Below, piece by piece: positions 12,740 to 22,756 of a DNA stretch of 64,000 bases (position 1 is its first letter; every line of letters starts with the position of its first letter). The stretch comes from Heterobilharzia americana (lineage: Eukaryota; Platyhelminthes; Trematoda; Strigeidida; Schistosomatidae): contig OX104130.1 in the NCBI GenBank assembly GCA_944470555.2, positions 57,259,491 to 57,323,490 on the forward strand, in the 5' to 3' direction. The translations under genes and the position numbers were made by a program. A model generated the notes under the pieces. That model ran no database searches and had not been told where the DNA came from. It saw only the letters and a list, made by a program, of their open reading frames with translations.

Positions 12740-13930
12740 GCATGTGTAGAAGACTACAAAAGACTTGAACGTATCATGACCAGCAGTGGACTAGAGGATT
12801 TGGAATAACTCGGGCACCGAGTTAGTACAATTTATCGTATAAGGTTTATTGTACACCAATAAAAATGTACCCTGTAGACTATAAAGGCATCCTATCCTGG
12901 GTTTGAGGATAAGCGGCTATTAGCTCGTCACCTCTCTCCTAATGTACCTCTGCGTTTTCTTCAGTCCTCTTTTCATGGAGAAAATTGATGACACGGTAGT
13001 TAGTTCCAAGATTTGATCTCTTGACATGAAAGCCACTACACCTTGGTGACTTTTGTCCAAAGTGGATGATGTATACTGATCATAATTAGGTTCAGTTCTT
13101 ATGAAGAGATTTCATAGCTCGAGAATGAAAGTCTGGTGCAAACCCATTAGCATGATCAGTTCGTAAAGTAGACAGTTTACTACAGTTTGACAAATGGTTT
13201 CGTAATACTGTCATATCCTATCCAGCTGATAGTACACCTTTGTCCTCGGACCCACATCATAACGGCGCTTTACATGATGACTAAGTACTGTCCAACAAAT
13301 CTTTCTGGTATGGTAGGAATTCAAAGAACAGACATTCTAGCCAGCGTACCTTGCTACTACCACGTCAAGGAAGCAGCTTTCGATCAGGAATTGTAGTAAA
13401 CACGAAATTGTTATTCCCTAGGCACTACATTTGACTTTTCAAGCATCGAGGCAAATACTTCGGACATAAATAGCGTGCAAGTTTAAACTAGAACATTTGG
13501 CATCAACATTATGAGATCATTAATCACACTGTAATCGATTACTAACTTTAAGAACTGCAACATGCCAGTGGGTTTGCACCAGACATTCATTCTCGAGCTA
13601 TGGAACCCTTTTTCAAGAAATGAACCTTATTATGATCAGTATGTACCACCTACTTCAAACGGACGTCATCGAGGTGTATTGGCTTTCGTATTTTGCAATC
13701 AACTCTTGGAACCAACTACCTCGTCATAAGTTGTCTCAGTGGAAAGAGGACCGAACTAAACACATACATTAGAAGAGGGGTAAGCAACTAATAGCCACCT
13801 GTCCTCAAACCGGAGTCTTACTTCATACAGTGTTTTGTCAAGTGACTTCTAATGGTTAGAATTGAAAATTATGCACTACTGTGCCCCAGTCAGCTTGATG
13901 GTCACAATCTTATCGTTGGTGACCAATCGA
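12740..13930. repeat. Old diverged inverted repeat, arms about 300-400 bp
   Basis: The sequence at about 12897-13186 is the reverse complement of about 13520-13815 at a visibly diverged level. Matching landmarks are GTTTGAGGATAAGCGGCTAT against the complement of 13787-13809, and CTCGAGAATGAAAGTCTGG against the complement of 13579-13599. Weaker similarity continues outward to about 12760 and 13930. The 330-bp centre contains a family B 5' relic. It could be a foldback element or two copies of an unknown repeat inserted head to head. Confidence 0.7.
13187..13396 (-). mobile_element. Fragment of family B 5' leader
   Basis: This segment aligns with the 5' leader of the better preserved family B element at 18840-19080. 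Shared landmarks on the + strand are TTTCTGGTATGGTAGGA and CCACGTCAAGG with similar spacing. It is a minus-strand relic and no coding part follows. Confidence 0.6.
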
Positions 13931-13989
13931 CTGCCTTAAAATGGTGGTTTTCTACATGTAGTACTGACTTAATGCACCTTGCTGACTGG

Positions 13990-14990
13990 AACGATTGTTT
14001 TGTGTTGTCCCACTAGTGTAGAAAAGTCTGGATAGTCGTTAGACTGAAAGCAATACTGTCACAGTGCATGTAATCTGCGCTATGGAGGGAGTCTTAGGTC
14101 GATTTTACAAGCGTAACCAGCATTGGACACTGATGCTACTTTTTCCTGTCGAATAAGAATTTTCGCGAACAACTGGTAAATTACCTACCACCTAAAAGCC
14201 TTGATCTGAATGCAGCACTAAAGCTTACCATGCAGTCCTTGCCGAAGTTAAGGAGGTTGTTAGAAACTTAAAATAAGGGTCAAATAGTTCACATCTAGAA
14301 ATATATATCAGTGGTGATTATGAAGGGTTAAGTTTCACTTGTTATGTAGAGAGTAGACGTAGTCTGTCCAGAATGGTCTTCATAACTGAACACCACTTTA
14401 GGAGAGATCCTTGTGTACTAACCATAACTACATAATAACATTCTGTCAGGTTTATTTATAGCACAACCTGGTCTCTCGGACCTCATCAAGGGAATTGTGA
14501 GATAGTAACAGATGCTTATCTAACAAAACCATCCTTCATTCCATGATGCAGCATCATTCAATGACTATCTCTTCACTTCTTCCAACTAGTTCTAGGGTTA
14601 GCAAAAGGTTAACAGTCTGAGAGCCACTGAAACATCATTTGTTACGTATGCAGACCCCCGAAGCCAGTATTTCAAAATATCTTCACTTAGTAAATAGCGA
14701 TCTTCATCACACCCAAACATCCACCATCTCACCTCCGAATCACTTACGTTACGATCCCACTAGATACTGGCAATGCTACATTGAAGACATTCATCAAATA
14801 CACAGTCGTTGGACATTTTCACCTTACAGAGGTCAGGTTTCACAAGTGTAAAAGAAAGCCACGTACACCGGGCGTTTTATGACAAGGCTGGTGTCACTGG
14901 AGTCAAAAGTGATAGACTCGTTTATATAGCCCTGGCTTTCGATGTAGTCAGAAACGATCAGCCACCCCTGTATCAGTATAAAACGAATCG
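13990..14990. other. No recognisable gene
   Basis: Several frames of 60-83 codons (14639-14851, 14809-15060) lack motifs. Nothing identifiable was seen. Confidence 0.35.
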
Positions 14991-14999
14991 AAATGCACT

Positions 15000-15118
15000 C
15001 AACAACCTTGCGCATATTCGAGCAATAAGCAGTGAGCCACGCCTATTGTGTGAGGGCTAATGATACTAACTGGCTGCCCAAACCACGGTAGGTGGAACGG
15101 GGTTCGAACTTGTGACCA
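15000..15118 (-). mobile_element. 3' part of a tRNA-like repeat split by family B
   Basis: On the minus strand this reads AAGTTCGAACCCC (a B-box-like sequence of a pol III promoter, 15094-15106), then a body with GGGCAGCCAGTTAGTATC and CCCTCACACAATAGG that recurs at 48906-48957 and near 49000. The matching A-box-like part, GTGGCTCATTGGTTTAG, lies on the far side of the family B element at about 19085-19105. Body similarity to the family B 5' leader near 18510-18545 is also visible. Confidence 0.5.
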
Positions 15119-18100
15119 GTTGATTGAGTCATCATCATCATCATTATCAACATAGGACCAGGCATTACTGCGTAACGGTCCGAGTTGCCACACCTCATAT
15201 CAGCACATCAAGTAAAAAGGTAGTGAGGTGAAGGATGAAGATAAGTGAATGCAGTCAAAAGAAATATAAAGTACGAGAAGAAAGGAAAGAGGAGTGACAA
15301 AATAGTGAGATTCGGTATAGCGTTGTTAAGATGAGGATAATGTGTGTATACATCTGCGCCACTGACTTCGGTTCTGAGCCATATCACCTAGGGTCTCCAA
15401 CCACTGGTTCCTCTTGTCCCGTGGACCCCAACCACCTAGTCTGCATCGTCCTACATGGCTTAAACCAACAGTCAGAGACTTCATACATTGGTGCCATGTT
15501 TTAGTCTGGCCACCTCGGGCCTTTTTCCAGCCTGAACCCACCTCAGCCAACATTGTGTGACGAGGCAATCGGTGACTAGGCATACGTAGTACGTGTCCCA
15601 ACCATCTCAGTCGATGAAGGTTCACAACCTCGTCGACTGACTTACCTCTTCTCCCTAAAACTCTACACCTAACTTCTGCATTACTCACATGGTGACACCA
15701 CGGAATACGTCCTATACTACGAAGGCAACGGTGGTCAAATACCTGTAACCTTCTCATGTCTTCCACTTTCAATGGCCATGTTTCACAGCCATACAGTAGA
15801 ACAGAGCGGACTGCTGTGCAGTACACGCGACCCTTAATAGACAAACGAATATCACGGCGGCGCCATAGGTGGCGCAAATTGGCAAAAGCCAATCGAGCCT
15901 TTTGTATCCGTGCAGAAATCTCATCGGCAACTAACCCACCGGGTTGATCCTACTTCCCAGGTAAGTGAAGTGGTCAACACACTCAACCACTTCACTCTCT
16001 ATTGTTAACCGCGGTACCGCTGAAGACCAGTCCTGGAGCAAAAATTTGCATTTGGGTGGTGAAAATCGCATCCCAAACATTCTCAAATTCCCACTCAAAG
16101 TGTTCAGAAGACTCTGCATCTTGTCAGCGTCTTCACCTAACAGGACTATGTCATCTGCATATTCTAGATCTAAGGAAAATTCACCTGTGATCCGGTCAAC
16201 GTCTTTGTAATTAGGTGACGAGAGGGAAACCTCCATAAGAATATCTATGATAAAATTAAATAAGAATGGGGATAGTGGGCATCCTTGACGGACACCACTT
16301 GATGAGTATAGCTCCCTGGACAACTCACCATAGGCTCTAACATGCCCACAAGTGTTCGAGTAGAGAGCTTTCAATAAGGTGATGTACTTACTAGGCACGC
16401 CTTTCAGTGACAGACACTGCCATAAGACTTCTCGATCAACGGAGTCAAATGCCGCCTTCAGGTCGAGAAATACAGCTATTGTCGGGCGTCTGTAAGCATG
16501 CCTATGTTCCAGGACCTGGCGCAGTGTGAATATTTGGTCGATACATCCACGGCCAGGTCTAAAGCCTGCCTGGTTTTCTCGGGCTTGCTGTTCCCGAGCT
16601 CCACTCAGGCGTCGGAGAATTATAGAACTTAGGATCTTAGACACTATGTTTGTCAGGCTGATTCCTCTGTGGTTATCACAAGAGGACTTCTCGCCTTTCT
16701 TGAAGACTGGGATGATCAGTGACTTAGACCAGTCGGAGGGGATCGTATTTGATTCCCATATACTGGCTAACACTTCCGTTAGCCTGACTAAGAGAACTCT
16801 ACCACCATTCTTGTATACCTCAGCAGGTAGTCCGTCTGGTCCTGCTGCCCTTCCCCGTTTCAGGCTACCTACCGCTTTCTCAACTTCTTCTAGTGTTGGG
16901 GGACCTGTCTCTATGTCCCATTCAGGGTCCGACTGGATAGCGGGCAGCGCAATGGTGGCTGGAGGCCAGTTAAACTGTTCCTCAAAGTGTTCTGCCCATC
17001 GTCCCAGTCGCCTTCCCTGCGAGTGAATCGCCGATCCGTCCTTCTCCGCTATAACCTCACTAACTGTTGTTGACCATTTCCCCCCAGTCTCCTTAATAAG
17101 TCTAAATAACTGTCTACTGTTACCGATCGCCGCTGCCTTTTCCATCTCTTTAGCCTTTGCTGCCCACCACTGTTCACGATCGTTGCGCAGACTTTTCGTC
17201 AGTTTATTTTTAAGTTGCGCTCGCTCTTCATTGTACTCAGAGCCTGCAGGGATGCATTCACGTGCATCCATTAGTTTGGAAGAAGCTGCTGATATCCACT
17301 GGCTCTTTTTAGCCATTATCTTGGAGTCGGCTACAGTCTCCAGTGCTGCTTTTACAGTAGACTGAAGATGGCACCAAGCTTCTTCTGGATGAGTGACAGT
17401 CTTTTGTTCCGATAACTGCCTAGCCAACTTCTCACTGAACACGGCTTTGGTGTTTTCGTTGTCCAGCAGAACTCGTAGTGGTTTTGTTGCCAAATTTTTT
17501 CTACGTCCATTGAGACGCAGGCATATACGTGCTCGGACCAACGCATGATCGCTGTCCAAACACGTACTCCAGAAGGAGCGGCAGTCTTCCACCGATCCTC
17601 TCCAGCGATGACTAATAGCAATGTGGTCTATCTGTGTCCATCGCTGAGTCGAGCTCGGTGGACGCCAGGTCAGACAGTGCCTTTCTTTATGTCTGAAATT
17701 TGTGCTGGCTAAAAATAGGCGGTTATCTGAGCATAGTTGTAATAGGCGATCACCGTTATCTGTACGTTCAGCTGGGATTCCGAAAGTGCCACCTAAGTGC
17801 CTTTCTGCCTCACTCAGTCTACCCACCTGTGCGTTGAGGTCACCTGCAACAACCACTACGTCCGAACGTTTGGCTTTCGAGAGGAGGTTAGACAGTTTAT
17901 GGTAGAACTCGTCCTTCACTTCATCCGAACTACAGTCAGTGGGTGCGTAAGCAGAGATTACAAAGAGACAACGGCGAGTCTCACTATTCCTTTTAGTTCT
18001 CACTGTGCCGTTCAGCCTCATAGCGCAGAGGCGACTATCAACTGGGATCCAGTCTAGTAGTGAGTTTTCTGCCCTGGTGCTTAATGCTATACCTACACCT

Positions 18101-19083
18101 GCAAGACCACGAGAGCTAGCTATCGAATCTCCAGAAACTCGAAGGGTGAATTTTGTGGATTCACCAGATTGGTCAGGAGAGGTCAGGTGAATAACCACAC
18201 TTGGGTCCTGTATGCGTGTCTCACAAACACAGCACACATCCATAGCCCGAGTTGCTAGAGTCTTTGCCAACGAAGCCTGTTGGCCAATTTGACGGAGGGT
18301 GCGGACATTGAAGGCTCCAATATGTAATTTGGAGCGTGGTTTAAGGAGACCAGGGACGCTGTTCTGTGGACTCAGATCGTTGTCGAAGGCTGCAGAGGTA
18401 GGAGAAATTGAAGATGATGCAGCATCATTAATTAAGAGACGTGAAGGAAGATTAGAAGGTAATGATGGAGGAGGAGGATAGCAGTCAGAAGAAACTTGGG
18501 TGCTGACAGAGTTGTGAGGGCGGTTGACACTTCCCGGCTGCCCACACCGTGGAAGGCTATTTCTTCTTAAGGTACCTGAAAGAGATTTGTGTGACCGCAG
18601 AGCCCATCGGACATCTGCTTGAGGCCTGTCACACCCAGCCTTTTGAGTATGATTATTTTGAATTTTTGTATTTTTGGGGCCGGATGAGCGAAAGGAAACG
18701 ACAAGTGAACCAACACCGCCGGCCCGGCAGACCGTGGGGCGTGGTGGAGTGTGTTATTTTTGGGGCCGACCTTTTCTAACCCCCCCTTCCACTGAGAAGG
18801 CAGCATCAGCTTGGCACTGCTGGTCATCCAAGGGAAACACCTTACTGCTGTCACACCCCATCCAGCTAGCAGCAGTACGACTTCGCCCTCAGACCCCCAT
18901 CATAGTGTAGCAATTTACACTATGACGGTAACTGCTTTTCGTCTAACCACTACCCAACAGACCTTTCTGGTATGGTAGGACCTCGAGGGAACAAGCGTTC
19001 CACCAGCATAGCTCGTTGGGTCATTGTGATATGCAAGCCCGACCACCACGTCAAGGTAGCAGCTATCGGTCGGTCATCTCCCT
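15119..19083 (-). mobile_element. Nearly intact RTE-like LINE, family B copy 1
   Basis: About 3.97 kb on the minus strand. A GC-richer 5' leader at 19083-18550 begins with ACCGATAGCTGCTACCTTG. It is followed by one long coding region (18540-15326), a 3' untranslated part, and a short TGA-type repeat tail (GATGATGATGATGAC) at 15127-15145. The protein order is EEP endonuclease then RT, as in RTE-type LINEs. The RT sequence differs clearly from family A. Other copies in this window are at 20030, 21780/32101, 27200, 32545 and 34300. It probably inserted between the A and B boxes of a tRNA-like repeat. It is the best-preserved LINE here and probably the youngest family B copy. Confidence 0.85.
15326..18540 (-). 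pseudogene. Family B endonuclease/reverse transcriptase, one clear frameshift
   Basis: The minus-strand frame is open from about 18540 to 15931. No ATG lies at its visible edge; the endonuclease begins at HIGAFNVRTLRQIGQQ near 18320, so the true start is unclear. EEP endonuclease signs are CETR (Mg-binding Glu), the SAYAPT strand, AGDLNAQVG, and LDSDHALV at the C-terminal end of the domain. RT signs are GRAAGPDGLPAEVYKNGG, FKKGEKSSCDNHRGISL, AVFLDLKAAFDSVDRE, SGVRQGCPLSPFLFNFIIDI and the catalytic LEYADDIVLLGEDADK. The frame stops at 15931 because about one base is missing near 15945. The rest continues in another frame at 15892-15326 (188 aa) with VYCTAVRSVLLYGCETWPLK and LRWLGHVLRMPSHRLPRH. 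The role of the family is target-primed reverse transcription. Apart from this break and the unclear start I see no lesion. Confidence 0.85.
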
Positions 19084-19084
19084 A

Positions 19085-19115
19085 AACCAATGAGCCACGG
19101 CTCCACGAATCAATA
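19085..19115 (-). mobile_element. A-box part of a tRNA-like repeat split by family B
   Basis: Minus strand GAGCCGTGGCTCATTGGTTT (about 19090-19109) resembles the 5' quarter of a tRNA including the A box. Its B-box partner is at 15094-15106. A short GATGAC-like sequence at both junctions may be the target-site duplication. Confidence 0.45.
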
Positions 19116-20030
19116 CTAGCACTACTATACAGACACATGAACTTTTCGACTACTTCCAATGGTTCACCGTTAAATGTAGGTGCACGTGCAAGCCCCTACC
19201 AATATTGTCAGTCCCCATATTGTATTTACGAACGGTAATTGCCAAATGATTGGGTATAATTTGACCAATCAGTGCTGTTGCACAGTAAAGCGATATCAAA
19301 CTGAGTGAAACATAAATGCACATTAAGAAAATGTTAAAAGTGATGGCGACAAAGCAATACACTTTACGTAACAATCACAGCAGTTATGATAATGAATAAT
19401 TGAGTGGAAATTTCGCAACACAGTTTGTTTGTTCTCAGGAAGACTGGACGATTGTTCTGAGCTGTTTATTGTAAAGGTTGTCCCGTGATTTGTATGCCTA
19501 TAATACTGCAAATAGCTGTCTTAAAGAGTCACTTCTCGAGTCCTTCACTCAAAGCCTGACTCATGAAACGGTGAAGCAACATCAAGCGATGCATTCCCGT
19601 GAATGGCAGTGACCGTACTAGGATTGTATACCACCCACTTGTTCTGGATCCTGGATTCCATGTACATCAGTGGTATCGAATCAGAGTTTACCAGCTCCCA
19701 TATTTGAACTCTCCGTAACTAGTAAGCCGGTGATTATCACCCAATATTCGTTTTCGTCTTTTATGTTTTATGGGGATGGTTCCACCACCACATCAAGGTA
19801 CTGAGTAGGATTTCTTTAGCAAAGCTCATGGTCGCGTAGCACTAAAAAAGTCTCACTCGACCGTACGAATTCGTTTGGATGGGAGTGCCAAGAAGACCAA
19901 CGTGAGTTGGAACTGGTGGTCTTTTATGTATGAAGTAGGCGAATTGGCCATTGCACTATTGAACAGGGTCTGGTTTTGTGTATATTACCAAAATTCAACC
20001 ACTTTATTTATCCTCAAGCACCTGGCATAT
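19116..20030. other. No recognisable gene
   Basis: AT-rich sequence with no frame above 75 codons and no motif. A short stretch near 19790-19830 (CCACCACATCAAGG) weakly recalls the family B leader. Confidence 0.35.
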
Positions 20031-20770
20031 TACCTGGTTTAGAGGCAGCGTTTGACTGTTAATCGAGCGATCATGTGACAATCTAGTTGGATGGAGAATC
20101 CAGTAAGTATATTGTATACATGAAGGGTCTCTGCTTGAACGCAGTCAGTAGTATGACGTTTTACGGTGATGAGGACTAACATCCATTAGGACTGTCCACT
20201 GCTGCTGTTCCTACTCAACTTTTTATAGCTATGCTGATGAAAATCTCTTTATATAACCCGAAATTCTTATAAATTTACTACAACTAAAGAACTCGAACAC
20301 TATTATATGGATAAAATAGTCATGCTAGGTGAAGACGTTGATAAGATGTAGGGTCTTCTGAACACGTTGAACGAAGGTCTGAATGTTTCTGCTTGTTTGC
20401 TTTGTTATCCAGTTTAGGGATAAGGGATGCAGGGTTGAAGCACTGTGACTTATTCGAAAAGTTTGATCAACTCTACAGTTTTGTTCCCGGTGAAATATAG
20501 GCAAGGGTAAAAAATGATTTTGTAATAGTTGTCAATCCATGCCGTCAATTTTTCGGACCATATCAAAGGGAGTGTACTGTAAAGCAGTATGCTCTCCTAC
20601 TATGCTGCCGTAGACATGCCGTCTAAGAAAGCCACTGGTTCTTAGTCATGTCGAACCGTTTCTCGTATGTAATGAAACTGGTGAAAGAACAGTGCTGAGG
20701 TTACGCGAATCCCAAGCAAATAAAGAATATCAGTGAATAAGATTATGAGCTTGTATTAACTGGGCTGACT
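20030..20770 (+). mobile_element. Old family B relic (RT and C-terminal part)
   Basis: Strongly mutated plus-strand similarity to family B: an EAAFD-like piece near 20045, KIVMLGEDVDKM followed by GLLNTLNEGL near 20310-20380 (equivalent of the YADD-proximal GEDADKM region), and a piece near 20575 equivalent to YCTAVRSVLLYGCET. Frames are broken everywhere and the 3' end is not visible. Confidence 0.6.
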
Positions 20771-20949
20771 TTATATGTGTTACTGTTGGAATAGACAATT
20801 ATGTCAATTTTATTTTGCAGAGATGTACTCGTGAAATGATCCTAATTCTCGACAAAATATTTGGTAAGAATGCATCATTACTCAGTGTCCGGCATAACTA
20901 TTTCAAATTGTGTAAAAATCAATGTGGTGATTTTTCTTGAGATGCGTGT

Positions 20950-21190
20950 TAGTTGGATAAAGGCAATGTGCAGGAAGTCCTGGATCTAGATTTCGTGCCT
21001 TTTGGCACTCGTCAGCAAGGCGTATATGCAACCTTGATGGGACTGATGTCTTGCCTGACATTCGAACCCGCATCATCCAGTCTTGCAGTTAAAGACGTTA
21101 CCACAGCTATTTGGACCGCGACTGACCTCCTGTCGGACTGATTTAGGTACATTGGTTGGTTACTTGAGGGCAACCAGCTCCATGTAGTCT
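20950..21190 (-). mobile_element. tRNA-derived SINE carrying a hammerhead ribozyme
   Basis: On the minus strand the order is A-box-like TAGCTGTGGTAACG (21096-21109), B-box-like GGGTTCGAATGTC (21057-21069), a spacer, then a hammerhead core (20974-21022). This pol III promoter plus hammerhead order is that of the schistosome SM-alpha type repeats described in the literature. Right of 21110 the GGTTACTTGAGGGCAACC stretch recurs near 49190 beside another copy. Confidence 0.75.
20974..21022 (-). ncRNA. Hammerhead ribozyme, intact core
   Basis: Minus strand. The conserved CUGACGA box lies at 21015-21009 and GAAA at 20994-20991. Helix II is five pairs, GUGCC with GGCAC, closed by AAAA. Helix III is minimal (AUC with GAU around a 2-nt loop). 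The cleavage triplet is AUC, with the predicted cut between 20983 and 20982. Helix I pairs CUUG with CAGG. All core nucleotides I can check agree with the hammerhead consensus, so self-cleavage of a minus-strand transcript is plausible, perhaps as a dimer because helix III is so short. Confidence 0.75.
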
Positions 21191-21199
21191 AATCCTGTG

Positions 21200-21775
21200 C
21201 TGATTTTTCCTCTTACGCCGCTAAAGTTAACGTGCTTATGAAAATTTTCACTTAGGTTCTCTTACTGGAGAAAAGTTCGAATGTTTAATTTCTGCTTGCG
21301 GTCTGAAGCTGATGTAGATATTCAAACGCATATTTAGTCTTGCACTAAACCATATCCTGGAATGACTCTTCGAGAAGCAATTTCTGAACGCCTGAGCTTG
21401 TTTAACTTTCAACGAAAACGGTTGAGAATAGAAATCATTCTGAACCTGACGAAATGCATGAAGTTTAATCTAGTGATTTCCCAAGGCCTTCAAGATTTTG
21501 ACAGTTAAGAAGCCTCCCACTAGTTGTTGTTTCTATAGGACATGGTACTATAACCATTTAAATCCGTATGGGATGCATAAAGGTAGAAAATGTCACATAC
21601 GGACATAAAGAAGGATTTTACGAATTTGGTCCTAATGATTCTCATTCATATCACTCCAAATATAAACAGTAATCCATTCCCAGAAAGAAAACCAGAGTAA
21701 AGTTTAATGCTTTAAAAGTAAAAATCCTCAACAAAAGGAAATATATGGAAGTTCTTTTAAATGATCATTCATTTA
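21200..21775. other. No clear gene; possible LINE debris
   Basis: A piece near 21250-21330 reads GEKFECLISACGLKLM in one plus frame, but it is not assignable. Otherwise AT-rich sequence without motifs. Confidence 0.3.
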
Positions 21776-21779
21776 GCAT

Positions 21780-22717
21780 TCTGTTTGACGCATGATGTCT
21801 AAGATTCTAAGTGTAGCTCGGGAACAGCGAACCTAAGGAAACCAAGCAAACTTAGAATTGGTCTTAGGTGTATCGACCAGACATTCACCCTCAACTGGGT
21901 TCTGAAACAGTTGCGTTTACTGACACCCAGCTCTGGTTGTATTTCTCAATTCGAAGGTGGCATTTGACTCTGTCGATCAGGTCTCTAACCGAAAAGGGTA
22001 CCGAGTAAGTAGATGACTCTGTTAGAGGCTGTTTACTCGAACACCCGTGGGCATGTTAGAGCATGAGTTGTCAGGTGAACTTCGTACGTCGAGTGGTTTT
22101 CCTCAAGGATGCCCACTCCCTCCACTCATGTTCACTTTTGTCCTAGACGTTTCTATGGAAATCTTCATCTCGTTATCTGACTTCACATGGATTTATCTTA
22201 TGGGAGAATTCTTAGTATACCGGTTACAGTAAAGACCCTGACAAGATAGTTTTCTTGGATACCTTGAATGGCAGTTGGAAAATGTTTGGGATGCGTTTCT
22301 TATCACCCAAATGAAAATTGTTGCTTCAGGACTGGTCTGTGTTTTTTGTCTTTTCTAAAGATTAGATGAAATGGTTCAGCACGTTGACTACCTGACCTAC
22401 GTGGGAGGTGAGGTCAGCCCTGGTGGGTCAGTAATCAACCAAATCTGTGTACGAATTCAAAAGGCACGTTGGCGTGCACCCAATTACTCCATTTATAGCA
22501 CTGCAATGATATCCGGTTGTCTATTAAGGGTTGGTTGTACTGTGCTGCACTTTGCTGTGTTCTACCTCAAAAATGTGTAACGTGGCCATCAGAGGTAGAG
22601 GACATGAGGAAGCTTCACGTGTTAGACCGCCGTTACCTTCGTACCATAGACTGTCGTGGTATCGCCACATCAGTAACGTAAAGTCAAATGTAGAGTTTGT
22701 ATTAAAAAAGGAATTTC
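21780..22717 (+). mobile_element. Outer family B copy, left half
   Basis: Plus-strand family B relic. CIDQTFTLNWV near 21870 matches CIDQIFTL of copy 1, ELSGELRTSSGFPQGCPLPP near 22067-22125 matches the RT SGVRQGCPLSP box, and DYLTYVGGEVSPGG lies near 22384-22425. The relic stops abruptly at 22717, where a gypsy element begins, and continues without loss at 32101. Alignment with copy 27200-29212 across the join (GTAGAGTTT up to TTGATG) keeps length and order, which proves it is one interrupted element. Confidence 0.8.
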
Positions 22718-22756
22718 TATTACGATACAACGCTCCGAGACGATACAATTGACGAT
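22718..22756 (-). repeat. Distal end of the 3' LTR
   Basis: TACGATACAACGCTCCGAGA here matches the inner end of the other LTR at 31760-31780 (one difference, CTCTG there). The remainder of this LTR lies at 26036-26115 beyond the inserted family A LINE. Confidence 0.75.

Noticed and set aside
16526..17026. 166-codon plus-strand frame
   Set aside because: Antisense shadow of the family B RT.
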